This document shows positions 24,325-32,362 of a DNA stretch of 49,838 bases, piece by piece. Position 1 is the stretch's first letter. Each line of letters begins with the position of its first letter. Under the pieces are notes generated by a model, which saw only the letters and a list, made by a program, of their open reading frames with translations, ran no database searches and was not told the origin of the DNA. The position numbers were made by a program, and so were the translations under genes. The stretch comes from a virus, in the IMG/VR virus record IMGVR_UViG_3300037502_001430, positions 1 through 49,838 of that record. One strand, given 5' to 3'.

Positions 24325-24442
24325 CATGCAAATTCTTTTTTACCAATTCACCCATACTACAGCCTACATGAGATGCAATGTTTTTAATCTCTGTATGTTG
24401 CTTAGTTGATATGTTATTGACCCTTACATCTTTCTTATCCAT
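24269..24442 (-). CDS. Small ribbon-helix-helix (Arc-like) DNA-binding protein
   Basis: 57 residues from the ATG at 24442. 'DVRVNNISTKQHTEIKNIASHVGCSMGELVKKNLHVIIQQYP' fits an Arc/MetJ ribbon-helix-helix: a short strand, helix A, then helix B. It is antisense to the late operon, overlaps the end of the GT2 gene, and has a near-perfect promoter with its -7 box three bases from the ATG, so the mRNA may be leaderless. It could repress late genes or the glycan cassette; the palindromic arrays at 4592-4767 are possible targets. Confidence 0.68.
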   Translation of the reverse strand: MDKKDVRVNNISTKQHTEIKNIASHVGCSMGELVKKNLHVIIQQYPKDYREYPCDKD

Positions 24443-24445
24443 ACG

Positions 24446-24478
24446 CAAATTTAATAATTTACCGACAATAACGGCAAA
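24446..24478 (-). promoter_or_regulatory. Promoter for the antisense RHH protein
   Basis: Leftward -33 TTTG (24475-24478), 21-bp spacer, -7 TAAATTTG (24446-24453). This fits the Bacteroidota consensus exactly. Only three bases separate the -7 box from the ATG at 24442, implying a start site at or near the start codon. Confidence 0.82.
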
Positions 24479-24519
24479 CCTTTGTAATGTTTTTTTTAGG
24501 TGCGTTATTTTACAAGCGA

Positions 24520-25494
24520 ATGAAAGAAATAATACTATATAATTACCTCTATGACGCATCGGCTGCTAACTTTATAGCGCAGCTAGAGGCGTATAAAGAT
24601 GATGATGTAGTTATTCGTATGAATACAGGTGGTGGCAGTCCTGAAAGTACATTTGGTATGATTGCCAAACTTTCAGAGCGTACCAAAGCAACTAAAATAA
24701 AGGTTGACGGTAAAGCACATAGTATGGGTGCATTTATGTTAGCTTATACCCAAGATAACGAAGCGTTAGATGTATCGGAAATATTAGTACATCGTGCCGC
24801 TTATCCTTCATGGGTAGAAAAAGACCCCAACATAATGACTGCTGAAATGTGGGCATCATTGAATAGGGTTAACGGTAAACTTCGTGAGGCATTAGAGGCT
24901 AAGGTTAATACTACATTGTTTCAGTCTATTACAGGCAAATCAATGGATGATGTGTTTAGCACTGATACCCGTATAGATGTGCTACTTACAGCGAAACAAG
25001 CAAAAGAAATAGGGCTAATAAACAAGGTAGTAAATATTACCCCTACAATGCAAGCGGAACTAAAAGGACATTATGCAATGGCAGCACAAACAGGATTTGA
25101 AGTAATGCCATTTTCAATACCTGAAATTAAAGAGGCTAATACAACAATAACAATAAAAAACAATAAAATGACAGTAACAGAATTAAAGGCACAGCACCCT
25201 AATTTGGTAGCTGAAATAGTTGCCAGCGAGCGTGATAGAGTTAATTCGTTCCTTGTATTTGCGCATCTTGATTTGGATGCTTGCAAAAAAGGTATTTCAG
25301 AAGGTAGCGCACTATCTGCTACACAAATGGCAGAATTTAGCCTAAAAGCAGCACAAGCGCAATTTATGGTAAACGCTGAAACAGGTAGCCCTGCAAGCGT
25401 TACACCTGCAAAGGTTGAAGCACCACAAGGCACAGAAAAGAAAGCAGAAGAAGATTTTTGGAAAGAGGCAATCGAAAACGTAAACATTAAATAA
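24520..25494 (+). CDS. Head maturation protease (ClpP-type) with C-terminal scaffold
   Basis: 324 residues from the ATG at 24520; the earlier ATG at 24487 gives a less typical N-terminus. The S14-like domain has the oxyanion 'NTGGGSPESTFGM', nucleophile Ser68 in 'AHSMGAF' and His91 in 'ILVHRAAYP', followed by 'LTAKQAKEIGLINKV'. The C-terminal 108 residues are helical and Ala/Glu-rich like lambda Nu3. An in-frame ATG at 25168 behind an A-rich leader could make this scaffold alone. It cleaves scaffold and possibly portal during prohead maturation. Confidence 0.88.
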   Translation: MKEIILYNYLYDASAANFIAQLEAYKDDDVVIRMNTGGGSPESTFGMIAKLSERTKATKIKVDGKAHSMGAFMLAYTQDNEALDVSEILVHRAAYPSWVEKDPNIMTAEMWASLNRVNGKLREALEAKVNTTLFQSITGKSMDDVFSTDTRIDVLLTAKQAKEIGLINKVVNITPTMQAELKGHYAMAAQTGFEVMPFSIPEIKEANTTITIKNNKMTVTELKAQHPNLVAEIVASERDRVNSFLVFAHLDLDACKKGISEGSALSATQMAEFSLKAAQAQFMVNAETGSPASVTPAKVEAPQGTEKKAEEDFWKEAIENVNIK

Positions 25495-25502
25495 TTTAAG
25501 AC

Positions 25503-25967
25503 ATGGCAAATCCACAGATAGCGAATTTTGATACCTCGAAATTATTTCTAGGTCGCAACTATTACGATACCGCTACATACACTAATTCAAGTGGTAGCGA
25601 AGTTACAATTTCGGCAGGTCGTTTGCTCGGTCGTGTTGGTTCTAGTAACCTTATAGCACTCCAAGACAAAGACAATACAAACGGTAGTCAAATACCATTG
25701 GGCGTATCTGCTGATACTTATGTAGTAGCAAACGGTGCAAGCGCAACAATTACCTATGCAATAGCAGGTAGAGTAGCAAGCGAGTTGTTAGGTTTTGCGT
25801 CAGGCGAAACACTTGCAACAGTTGTAAACTACATCGGTACAGATGGTTCAAGCCCAGCAGGCGTAGCTACAGTGCCAGCAGGTACTATTAAAGATGTAAT
25901 GCAGCGTTCAGGGTTTCAGATAATCACTTCTACTGAATTAACAGCAATCGATAACCCACAATCTTAA
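25503..25967 (+). CDS. Head decoration protein (lambda gpD-like)
   Basis: 154 residues between protease and major capsid, the lambda position of gpD. Ala/Gly/Thr-rich, beta-type, with 'SAGRLLGRVGSSNLIAL', 'IPLGVSADTYVVANGASATITYAIAGRV' matching the gpD family pattern. It would stabilise the expanded capsid at three-fold axes. Confidence 0.8.
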   Translation: MANPQIANFDTSKLFLGRNYYDTATYTNSSGSEVTISAGRLLGRVGSSNLIALQDKDNTNGSQIPLGVSADTYVVANGASATITYAIAGRVASELLGFASGETLATVVNYIGTDGSSPAGVATVPAGTIKDVMQRSGFQIITSTELTAIDNPQS

Positions 25968-25991
25968 TTAACAACGTAAATAACTTATAAA

Positions 25992-27044
25992 ATGGCAATA
26001 CCCAGTTCATTAATACGGTCAACAATTACCACCAAGTTCTTAGCATTGTGGAAAGAGCGTCTACGCCCTACTACATTCCTTGCAACATGGTTTCCCGACA
26101 CTACCCCAACTGCTACACGTTACGTAAGTATCGAAGTACAGAGAGGTAAAGAAAAGATTGCAGTAGATGTGCTACGCAATGCAGAAGGCAATCATAATAA
26201 GTTTGAAAAGTCTACACAAAAAGACTTCGACCCTACTTACTTTGATGAAAACTTTACAGTTGATTCATTGCGTATGTACGACCGCCTAATCGGTAGCGGT
26301 TCAGTTGATGCAGGCGTTGTAACTGCTATCCTTAATGAGGGTACAGAGAAAATGCAAATGCTCGCTGATAAGATTGAGCGTAGATATGAGTTGCAGAGAG
26401 CGCAAGCCCTACAGACTGGTATAGTAACTGCTACATCTACTGAAAACATTGATTTTCAGCGTAAAGCATCTATGATGCTTGCTTACAATTCAGCGCACAA
26501 TTTCGCAGATAATGCAGTGAGCATATCGTCTTTTTTAGGCACATGGGGTAGCCTTATGCGTTCAGTTGGTAAAGTTGGTACAGGTACATTTGATTTGTTG
26601 ATGGGTTCATCTGCATATCAGGCAATGATAGCTAACACGAAATTCCAAGCCGAAGCGGATATACGCAGAATAACACTTACAGACATTGTAAGCCCAGTTA
26701 AGAATACAGAAGGTGCTGATTATATGGGTATGTTTAGCGCAGGTACTTGCAACTACCGTATATGGGTTTATGACCAATATTATGAAGATGCAAGCGGTAC
26801 ATTGCAGCCTTACATCGACCCAAAGAAAATAATCATACTACCCCCTAACCCAGCCTTTATGATGGCTTATGCAGGTGTGCCACAGTTGATAGATGAAGAT
26901 AACCCAGTAGTACGTACAGGTAAATTCATATACTATAGCTACACAGATGAGCGCAGACGTTCAAGAGTGTACGGTGTACAGTCAGCAGGTTTGCCAATAC
27001 TACTAGAAGTAGACAAACTGTTTACAGCTACAGTACTAGCATAA
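25992..27044 (+). CDS. Major capsid protein, lambda gpE family
   Basis: 350 residues, matching gpE length (341). Features include the N-terminal 'RPTTFLATWFPDTTPTATRYVSIEVQRGKEKIA', 'EGTEKMQMLADKIERRYELQRAQALQTGIV' and the C-terminal 'VPQLIDEDNPVVRTGKFIYYSYTDERRRSRVYGVQSAGLPIL', as in PF03864 proteins. HK97-fold shell subunit. A hairpin terminator lies 23 bp downstream and would raise capsid output over later genes. Confidence 0.92.
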   Translation: MAIPSSLIRSTITTKFLALWKERLRPTTFLATWFPDTTPTATRYVSIEVQRGKEKIAVDVLRNAEGNHNKFEKSTQKDFDPTYFDENFTVDSLRMYDRLIGSGSVDAGVVTAILNEGTEKMQMLADKIERRYELQRAQALQTGIVTATSTENIDFQRKASMMLAYNSAHNFADNAVSISSFLGTWGSLMRSVGKVGTGTFDLLMGSSAYQAMIANTKFQAEADIRRITLTDIVSPVKNTEGADYMGMFSAGTCNYRIWVYDQYYEDASGTLQPYIDPKKIIILPPNPAFMMAYAGVPQLIDEDNPVVRTGKFIYYSYTDERRRSRVYGVQSAGLPILLEVDKLFTATVLA

Positions 27045-27066
27045 CATACAATTTAACTTTAACTTT

Positions 27067-27103
27067 AATAGCCATGCCGCTTCATAATGGCATGGCTATT
27101 TTT
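27067..27103 (+). terminator. Intrinsic terminator after the capsid gene
   Basis: Perfect 12-bp stem AATAGCCATGCC (27067-27078) with GGCATGGCTATT (27089-27100), 10-base loop, then TTT. The T-tract is short (about five T including the stem end), so partial read-through to the connector genes is likely. Confidence 0.8.
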
Positions 27104-27115
27104 AATTTACACAAA

Positions 27116-27325
27116 ATGGAAAAGCAATACAAGGTTATACCAATCGCAATAACAGGTAGTGGTAACAAGATACACTATGCAGGAGATGTAGTTACTCAAA
27201 ATATGTTAGCTACAAGCGTAGATATATTGGTTAAAGGTGGGTACATTTGCGAAATAGTTCCTGAATTAGCCCCCGAAGTAGTAGAGGTGGCAAAAGATAC
27301 CAAACCGAAAAAACAAAGCAAATGA
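27116..27325 (+). CDS. Small head protein, hypothetical
   Basis: 69 residues from the ATG at 27116. A start at 27074 would lie inside the terminator stem and is rejected. The sequence has an acidic to basic C-terminal tail (VVEVAKDTKPKKQSK) after a beta-rich core 'YKVIPIAITGSGNKIHYAGDVV'. Such short proteins often follow capsid genes and fill connector roles, but there is no recognised family. It overlaps the next gene by 4 bp. Confidence 0.6.
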   Translation: MEKQYKVIPIAITGSGNKIHYAGDVVTQNMLATSVDILVKGGYICEIVPELAPEVVEVAKDTKPKKQSK

Positions 27326-27690
27326 GCCTACTAGAATTGGCAAGGCGTGATATTGCAAACATTAGTAGTAATGCTAGTGGTTTTGGCGTGTCTATGTCAT
27401 TCATTTCACCCGACAGCCCACCTGAAACATGCACCGTTAATGGTTTGTTTTCTAGACATCACATAGATGTAAGTAGGCAAGGTGTAGCGTTCAATAATAG
27501 AATGGCACACGTATCGGTATCGGAAGATGTATTTGATGAAGCCAATTACACTATACGCAATGCAAACGGTGAAGTAGATTTGAAAGGGCATAAGGTAACG
27601 GTTGAAAATATACAGTATATAGTTAATCAATGGTTTCCGTCTGATACATGTAAATTAATCACAATCATACTAGGCAAATATGGCACTTAA
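27322..27690 (+). CDS. Putative head-tail stopper/adaptor (gpFII-like)
   Basis: 122 residues, in the place where lambda has FI/FII. 'MSLLELARRDIANISSNASGFG' is a short helix, followed by beta-strand segments such as 'TVNGLFSRHHIDVSRQGVAFNN' and 'DLKGHKVTVENIQYIVNQW'. This beta-rich arrangement resembles head completion proteins. Assignment is from order and general pattern. It overlaps the next gene by 11 bp. Confidence 0.5.
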   Translation: MSLLELARRDIANISSNASGFGVSMSFISPDSPPETCTVNGLFSRHHIDVSRQGVAFNNRMAHVSVSEDVFDEANYTIRNANGEVDLKGHKVTVENIQYIVNQWFPSDTCKLITIILGKYGT

Positions 27691-28336
27691 TGGAGTTATA
27701 GCACCGCAGAAATACGAACTAATCAGAGATAGGATAGGTGCTATATTATTTGCTGAATTTGCAAACCAATTCACTTTATCAAGTGGCACTACACCTAACC
27801 CCACATTCTATTGTGAGCGTATAGTACAATTTGACCACACAGAAGCACCGTCAGTTAATGTAACGCTACAACGTGCTGATTATGATAATCGTGATAGGCA
27901 TCAAGTTAACGGTATATACTTGTTTACTATTGATGTATATACCGCAGCACATGCCACTAATAATGTACGTGGTGATTATCGTGGAGCAGTAGAAATGCAC
28001 CGTATTTTAGGCATGATAAGGGCAATATTTGAAAGCCCTGAATATAGAGAGTTATTGTACGGATTTGGCAATCTTTGCCGTACAGCCATTAAGTCAATAT
28101 CTATACCTGATGCCCCTAATAATAATGAAAGTGTATTTGAGGCTACAGGGCGAATAGAATATGAGGTAACAGTACCCGAAACGGTTGAATTACAGGAGGG
28201 CGTACCGCTTGAATTAGCTACTACTATAGTTAGACTATACAACACAGATAAGGGCTATTTATGGGGTGCAGAAAGCGCACCACCGCCAAACTTATTTATA
28301 GATGAAATTGCAATTAATTACTTCATAGCAGAATAG
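27680..28336 (+). CDS. Putative tail terminator protein
   Basis: 218 residues. 'YELIRDRIGAILFAEFANQ', 'YCERIVQFDHTEAPSVNVTLQRADYDNRDRHQVNGIYLFTIDVYTA' and 'EMHRILGMIRAIFES' resemble tail terminator/gpU-type proteins, where an N-terminal helix is followed by a mixed sheet. It would cap the tube and sheath and mate with the head. Evidence is position and fold pattern only. Confidence 0.52.
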   Translation: MALNGVIAPQKYELIRDRIGAILFAEFANQFTLSSGTTPNPTFYCERIVQFDHTEAPSVNVTLQRADYDNRDRHQVNGIYLFTIDVYTAAHATNNVRGDYRGAVEMHRILGMIRAIFESPEYRELLYGFGNLCRTAIKSISIPDAPNNNESVFEATGRIEYEVTVPETVELQEGVPLELATTIVRLYNTDKGYLWGAESAPPPNLFIDEIAINYFIAE

Positions 28337-28343
28337 CAACGAT

Positions 28344-28688
28344 ATGCCAAATATTAAATTTTCAGAATTAAATACAGCCCCCGACTTATCGGAGTTAGAT
28401 TATATTGTTGGTATTCGGTACAATGAAGAAACGGAACTATACGAAAACTATACGTACCCAGCAAATACATTTAAAGAGTATGTAAAAGCATTATCAAGGA
28501 AAATAATTACAGTTAGTGAGGATGGTAATTCAATTACAGATAACAACTTTACGGGTAATGAGGTACAGGCATTACTAACTGATAATCAAGTTTATATAAG
28601 AGATGTAGATTTTACCCAAGATGAGGACACAATAACAGGATTAATTATTTCATTTTACACATCACAAAAAATATTAGTATTATTATGA
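28344..28688 (+). CDS. Fibre-associated or adaptor protein, hypothetical
   Basis: 114 residues beginning MPNIKFSELNTAPDLSELDYIVGIRYNEE. I recognise this opening as common at the front of fibre-associated proteins in Bacteroidota phages ('FSEL..A..L...DYIVG'), but the function is not established. The stop overlaps the fibre start by 4 bp, so it is probably a fibre adaptor or chaperone. Confidence 0.5.
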   Translation: MPNIKFSELNTAPDLSELDYIVGIRYNEETELYENYTYPANTFKEYVKALSRKIITVSEDGNSITDNNFTGNEVQALLTDNQVYIRDVDFTQDEDTITGLIISFYTSQKILVLL

Positions 28689-31129
28689 GGATTATTATTA
28701 CAGTGGCATTATTGATAGCCATATCAATAGGGGCAAGCGCACAAAGGATAGTACCAATAGGGGGAAGTAGAACAACAGATACAGGGCTGATAGTTGGTAG
28801 CTTAAAGGTAGATAGTGTGTTGATATTACCAAATTACAGGACTACTAATACCAACATGGTTTTAGGATTTGACAGCAGAGGTAAGGCAGTATTAAGGATA
28901 AACAACGATAGCCTTATTTATGCAACACGTAGATATGTGGATAGTGGATTTAATGCGATTTCAGCAGGTAGCGTAGATAGCAGTATATATAGTACTGTTA
29001 CACGCCTTGCAGATAGTTTACGTGACTTACGTGGCTACGTAGACAGCAACAACACAATAATATACGGCAATATAGCCACCTTGCAAAGTGATGTGGTAGT
29101 ATTAGATAGTGCGGTAGGTGTGGCATTTGGGGCTATAGCTGCATTATACGACACTTTACCAAACTATGTAGATACCGCAATGCTCAATGATAGTTTACAG
29201 GCTATTAAGGCGGCTTATGTACCGTATGTAGGGGCTACAACAGATGTAAATATAGGTACACACAATCTACTTACTAACAGCGTACGGCTATCCACATCGC
29301 CTACAGGTACACTTACCAACGTAGGTCAGTTATACTTTGATGCTACAAATGTTACACCCTCAATACCATTAAATGCAAATGTAACCTTACAGATAGGGCA
29401 AGAGGAACACATACGTGCAAGGAATAATACAGGTGTTCAAATTAATGATGGGCAAGTAGTTTATATAAATTCGGCTCAGGGTAACAACCCTACTATTGCA
29501 CTTGCTAATTCTGATAGTGTAAATACAAGTGAGGTAATAGGGGTAGCGACTGAAAATATAGCTGATAATGGTACAGGCTTTGTTACTACATACGGTACGG
29601 TAAATGGGATAAATACAAGCGCATTTAATGTAGGCGATATACTGTATTTATCTGCTACAAATGGTACAATAACAAATGTTGTACCTACACCACCACATAA
29701 CGTAGTAAAGATTGGTGTTGCTTTGAATGACATCCCTAACGGCAGAATATTTGTTAAGCCTAGTCAAGCGATTGGGCAAGATACCACATTCGCAGCACCT
29801 TATAACAGTAACAAGGTAGCACCTACACAAAGGGCTATAGGTACTTATGTACGGAATATAACTAAAGATACTGCAAGTGCTTTGAGAGGTGCAATAAATA
29901 CAAAGTTGAATAGTAGTGATACGGCTAGTTTAAGCAATCGTATTAACCTCAAATACGGCACAAGTGATACAGGTAGGGCAGCAACTAATATTGTTACAGG
30001 TGGTAGCCTAAATAAAGTGCGTGATAGCCTTAATACTTTAATTGCTGCTAAGGGTAGTGGTACAGTTACATCTATACAATTAGTAGGTGGTACAAACGTG
30101 ACTATAACACCTACAACAGCTATTACTACAAGTGGGGTATATACTATTAGTGCAACTGGTGGTAGCAGCACAATAGTAAAAGCTAATGAGTTTAATATGT
30201 TGTATAAAGCAAATGGAGATACAACAATTCGTGGCACAACAAAAGTACGAGTAGATACAACTGATTTGCGCATGGAATTTGCCTATGATAGTACTACTAC
30301 ATCAGTTACCACCGACCCACATGGAGGGATTAAGATGTGGGGTAGTAATCGCATGGGTATGGGTGCAGTAAGAATTAATGATACAGTAAGTATACCAGCA
30401 TCATTGCAGAGGGCTATAAATGCACAGATAACGAGTACTATATTGCCAGGAGAAGGAATAAGGTTTACCAACAATTTTATTTACGGTGGTATGGTTCAAA
30501 CTAGCGGAACTGTATCGCCTATAGCATTTGCTTCTTACAGTTCTACTAGCACACAGTCTTGTTATAACAGAATTACTTACTTAGCATCGGCAGCAGCCAA
30601 TCAGTCAGCAGGGTTAAGAATTGGCAATGCGGCATTGTCAGCAGGTATCATATGTGGGAATACAAAATTTGGAGGTGGCGGCGGTAGAGGCACCATAATA
30701 TTCTCCTTGCCAGTATATAACAGTGGGCAAAGAATTTATGCAGCATACACAACAAGTCTATCAATGCTATTAATTGACCCAGGTGCGCTAAGTGCGGCTG
30801 CATTTTTAGCAGTTGGCAAGGATGCAGGAGATGCGTTTATGTCGTTTTACCACAATGATAATTCTGGTAGTGCTATAAAAGTTCCATTGCCAGTTACGCC
30901 AAACAGTGACGATGTGTATAGATTTACCGTTTACATTGCGCCCAATAGCACCTATTACATGCAACTAGAGGTTATAAGCAAAACGGGTATTTCGGTGTAC
31001 ACATTAAACCCAACTAGCGACATACCACCAATCAACACACGTTTACAAATGCAGACATGCGTAAATTCAGCATCTACAGGTGTGGGTGTGCAGTTGGGAA
31101 TTATCCAAATAACAGAAGAAATTTATTAA
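28685..31129 (+). CDS. Long tail fibre-like protein with an N-terminal signal peptide
   Basis: 814 residues, the longest gene in the window. The N-terminus MRIIITVALLIAISIGASAQ looks like a classic Sec signal peptide with an A-S-A/Q cleavage site, odd for a virion protein made in the cytoplasm. The body has collagen-free, low-complexity Ser/Thr/Asp/Asn repeats such as 'RYVDSGFNAISAG', 'LADSLRDLRGYVDSN' and 'RGAINTKLNSSDTASL', suggesting trimeric coiled-coil and beta structure, and a C-terminal Gly-rich, beta-rich domain likely to bind receptors. Architecture resembles host-secreted Chitinophagaceae proteins as much as fibres. It could be a fibre derived from one. Confidence 0.65.
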   Translation: MRIIITVALLIAISIGASAQRIVPIGGSRTTDTGLIVGSLKVDSVLILPNYRTTNTNMVLGFDSRGKAVLRINNDSLIYATRRYVDSGFNAISAGSVDSSIYSTVTRLADSLRDLRGYVDSNNTIIYGNIATLQSDVVVLDSAVGVAFGAIAALYDTLPNYVDTAMLNDSLQAIKAAYVPYVGATTDVNIGTHNLLTNSVRLSTSPTGTLTNVGQLYFDATNVTPSIPLNANVTLQIGQEEHIRARNNTGVQINDGQVVYINSAQGNNPTIALANSDSVNTSEVIGVATENIADNGTGFVTTYGTVNGINTSAFNVGDILYLSATNGTITNVVPTPPHNVVKIGVALNDIPNGRIFVKPSQAIGQDTTFAAPYNSNKVAPTQRAIGTYVRNITKDTASALRGAINTKLNSSDTASLSNRINLKYGTSDTGRAATNIVTGGSLNKVRDSLNTLIAAKGSGTVTSIQLVGGTNVTITPTTAITTSGVYTISATGGSSTIVKANEFNMLYKANGDTTIRGTTKVRVDTTDLRMEFAYDSTTTSVTTDPHGGIKMWGSNRMGMGAVRINDTVSIPASLQRAINAQITSTILPGEGIRFTNNFIYGGMVQTSGTVSPIAFASYSSTSTQSCYNRITYLASAAANQSAGLRIGNAALSAGIICGNTKFGGGGGRGTIIFSLPVYNSGQRIYAAYTTSLSMLLIDPGALSAAAFLAVGKDAGDAFMSFYHNDNSGSAIKVPLPVTPNSDDVYRFTVYIAPNSTYYMQLEVISKTGISVYTLNPTSDIPPINTRLQMQTCVNSASTGVGVQLGIIQITEEIY

Positions 31130-31130
31130 C

Positions 31131-31382
31131 ATGAGAAATATAGAGCCTAAAATTACACCTCAGGGGGTGGCGGTTTCACTATCCGCAATTTGCGTTAACA
31201 ATGCAATGTTACAAAATGATGAAGGTTACGCATCATTTAGTTATAGCTTATTCGACAAAGACGGCAACTTACTATCTAGTGGTGGCGTAAATGTCGGCGG
31301 TGATTTTTGCGCTACATGGGATGGTAATTACAATGATGCATATAATTACATAGCTAATTATTTGGGGGTTGTAATAATTTAA
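31131..31382 (+). CDS. Hypothetical protein, 83 aa
   Basis: Small protein two bases after the fibre stop. 'ASFSYSLFDKDGNLLSSGGVNVGGDFCATWDGNYNDAYNYIANYLGV' indicates a beta-hairpin and a C-terminal helix. No motif recognised. Last gene of the structural block, directly before the lysis promoter. Confidence 0.65.
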   Translation: MRNIEPKITPQGVAVSLSAICVNNAMLQNDEGYASFSYSLFDKDGNLLSSGGVNVGGDFCATWDGNYNDAYNYIANYLGVVII

Positions 31383-31391
31383 CTATATTTG
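31361..31391 (+). promoter_or_regulatory. Lysis-cassette promoter
   Basis: -33 TTTG (31361-31364), 19-bp spacer, -7 TATATTTG (31384-31391), 22 bases before the ATG at 31414. The 19-bp inverted-repeat element at 31395-31413 fills the leader, so binding there could control the lysis genes. Confidence 0.85.
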
Positions 31392-31394
31392 TCA

Positions 31395-31413
31395 AAACTA
31401 ATTTAAGTAGCAA
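31395..31413. repeat. 19-bp inverted repeat flanking the lysis region, left arm
   Basis: AAACTAATTTAAGTAGCAA here is the exact reverse complement of 34758-34776. It lies between the -7 box and the ATG of the first lysis gene. The arms bracket 3.3 kb. An extra shared stretch (TTTG, then GAC) adjoins both copies with a small gap. Confidence 0.85.
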
Positions 31414-31662
31414 ATGTCACCTAAAGAGGAAACTGTACTTACAAAAAAGATAACAGGTATAACGTGGGGAGTTATTATTACAATTACCACAATTACAGGC
31501 GGTGTGTTATCAATGGGTTTAAAGGGATATACCAACATTCTATCAGCTATTGAGCGCAATAACAGCGACTACAGGCAAGTGCAGGAGCAAATTAAATACT
31601 TAGGTAATGACGTGAATAGGCATGAGCAGCAGATACAATATTTAATGACCACAAAAAAGTAA
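31414..31662 (+). CDS. Small membrane protein with coiled-coil tail (holin-associated candidate)
   Basis: 82 residues. Residues 16-38 (GITWGVIITITTITGGVLSMGL) are one membrane helix, then a charged helix 'ERNNSDYRQVQEQIKYLGNDVNRHEQQIQYLM' typical of a coiled coil. This arrangement occurs in lysis modules of Bacteroidota phages. It could be a pinholin, antiholin or spacer protein. First gene after the lysis promoter, 3 bases before the two-helix holin candidate. Confidence 0.6.
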   Translation: MSPKEETVLTKKITGITWGVIITITTITGGVLSMGLKGYTNILSAIERNNSDYRQVQEQIKYLGNDVNRHEQQIQYLMTTKK

Positions 31663-31665
31663 ACT

Positions 31666-31923
31666 ATGAATAATCAGACATTAAAATTTGGTGCAGAAGG
31701 TATCAAAGGTACTACCCCACCATTGCTAAAAACGATTTACAGGTGGTTATTAGCTGCATTAGCTATATGGCAGGTGATTAATATCACCTTTCCCGAAATA
31801 AACGATGTAACGGCTAGTTTAATTAGTCGTGTGTTAGATATTGGCGTTCCTATACTTTACGCTGTAAGTAATGCGTTTGGGTACGTGCCAGCAGAAAACA
31901 ATAATAAAGGTACAGCAGAATAA
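31666..31923 (+). CDS. Holin-like protein
   Basis: 85 residues with two predicted membrane helices (about 21-42 and 55-73), separated by a short loop 'FPEINDVTAS', and a polar C-terminus. This is class II holin architecture. It would form the pore releasing the endolysin or depolarise the membrane. The neighbouring gene and the downstream peptidase support lysis function. Confidence 0.6.
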   Translation: MNNQTLKFGAEGIKGTTPPLLKTIYRWLLAALAIWQVINITFPEINDVTASLISRVLDIGVPILYAVSNAFGYVPAENNNKGTAE

Positions 31924-31968
31924 AATAGTTTATGTACAAATAAAGTAACCAATTTAAAACAAAACAAA

Positions 31969-32259
31969 ATGAGTAATTTAAACTTTGGGCAAGCTATTGA
32001 AGCCCTAAAAGAAAACAAAAAAGTAGCCCGTAATGGTTGGAACGGTAAAGGTATGTTTTTATGGCAAATGGCATGGGCTACATTGCCAATAGAAAAAATG
32101 CAACACGCAGAAACTATTGAAACGGTAAAAAAACTTAATAAGCAAGAAGTTACATTTTTGCCTACAATAAGAATGTTTACCGCTAGTGGCGATGTTCTTA
32201 CGGGTTGGACACCTAATGCGATAGACCTTTTTGCTGAGGATTGGTGTATTGTTGAATAA
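31969..32259 (+). CDS. Tad2-like anti-Thoeris protein (DUF2829)
   Basis: 96 residues. 'LNFGQAIEALKENKKVARNGWNGKGMFLW' and the C-terminal 'GWTPNAIDLFAEDWCIVE' are the diagnostic ends of the DUF2829 family: F-x-x-A-(I/L)-x-x-L-K-x-G/N, R-x-G-W-N-G-K, and the final G-W-x-x-S/N-x-x-D-x-x-A-x-D-W. Tad2 members bind the Thoeris signal gcADPR and block the host's cell-suicide defence. Family membership is firm on pattern; activity is inferred. It sits in the lysis region, outside the early operons where anti-defence genes usually lie, and is closed by its own terminator at 32319-32347. Confidence 0.85.
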   Translation: MSNLNFGQAIEALKENKKVARNGWNGKGMFLWQMAWATLPIEKMQHAETIETVKKLNKQEVTFLPTIRMFTASGDVLTGWTPNAIDLFAEDWCIVE

Positions 32260-32318
32260 TTTACCTACCTTTAAGGCGTTCCTTTGGTTTGGTTCGGATT
32301 GATTTTGGTTTGTGATAG

Positions 32319-32347
32319 CCTCGCTTGTTCTCAAGTGGGGTTTTTTA
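32319..32347 (+). terminator. Intrinsic terminator after the Tad2-like gene
   Basis: Stem CCTCGCTTG (32319-32327) with CAAGTGGGG (32332-32340), two wobble pairs, 4-base loop, then TTTTTT. It ends the first lysis transcript before the promoter at 32363. Confidence 0.8.
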
Positions 32348-32362
32348 TTTCGGATAATGTTG

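Noticed and set aside
24487-24519. Earlier ATG at 24487 for the head protease
   Set aside because: It adds a hydrophobic stretch unlike protease N-termini and lies close to the divergent promoter; 24520 is preferred, though not excluded.
27074-27115. Start codon at 27074 for the small head gene
   Set aside because: It lies within the terminator stem; 27116 has an A-rich leader.
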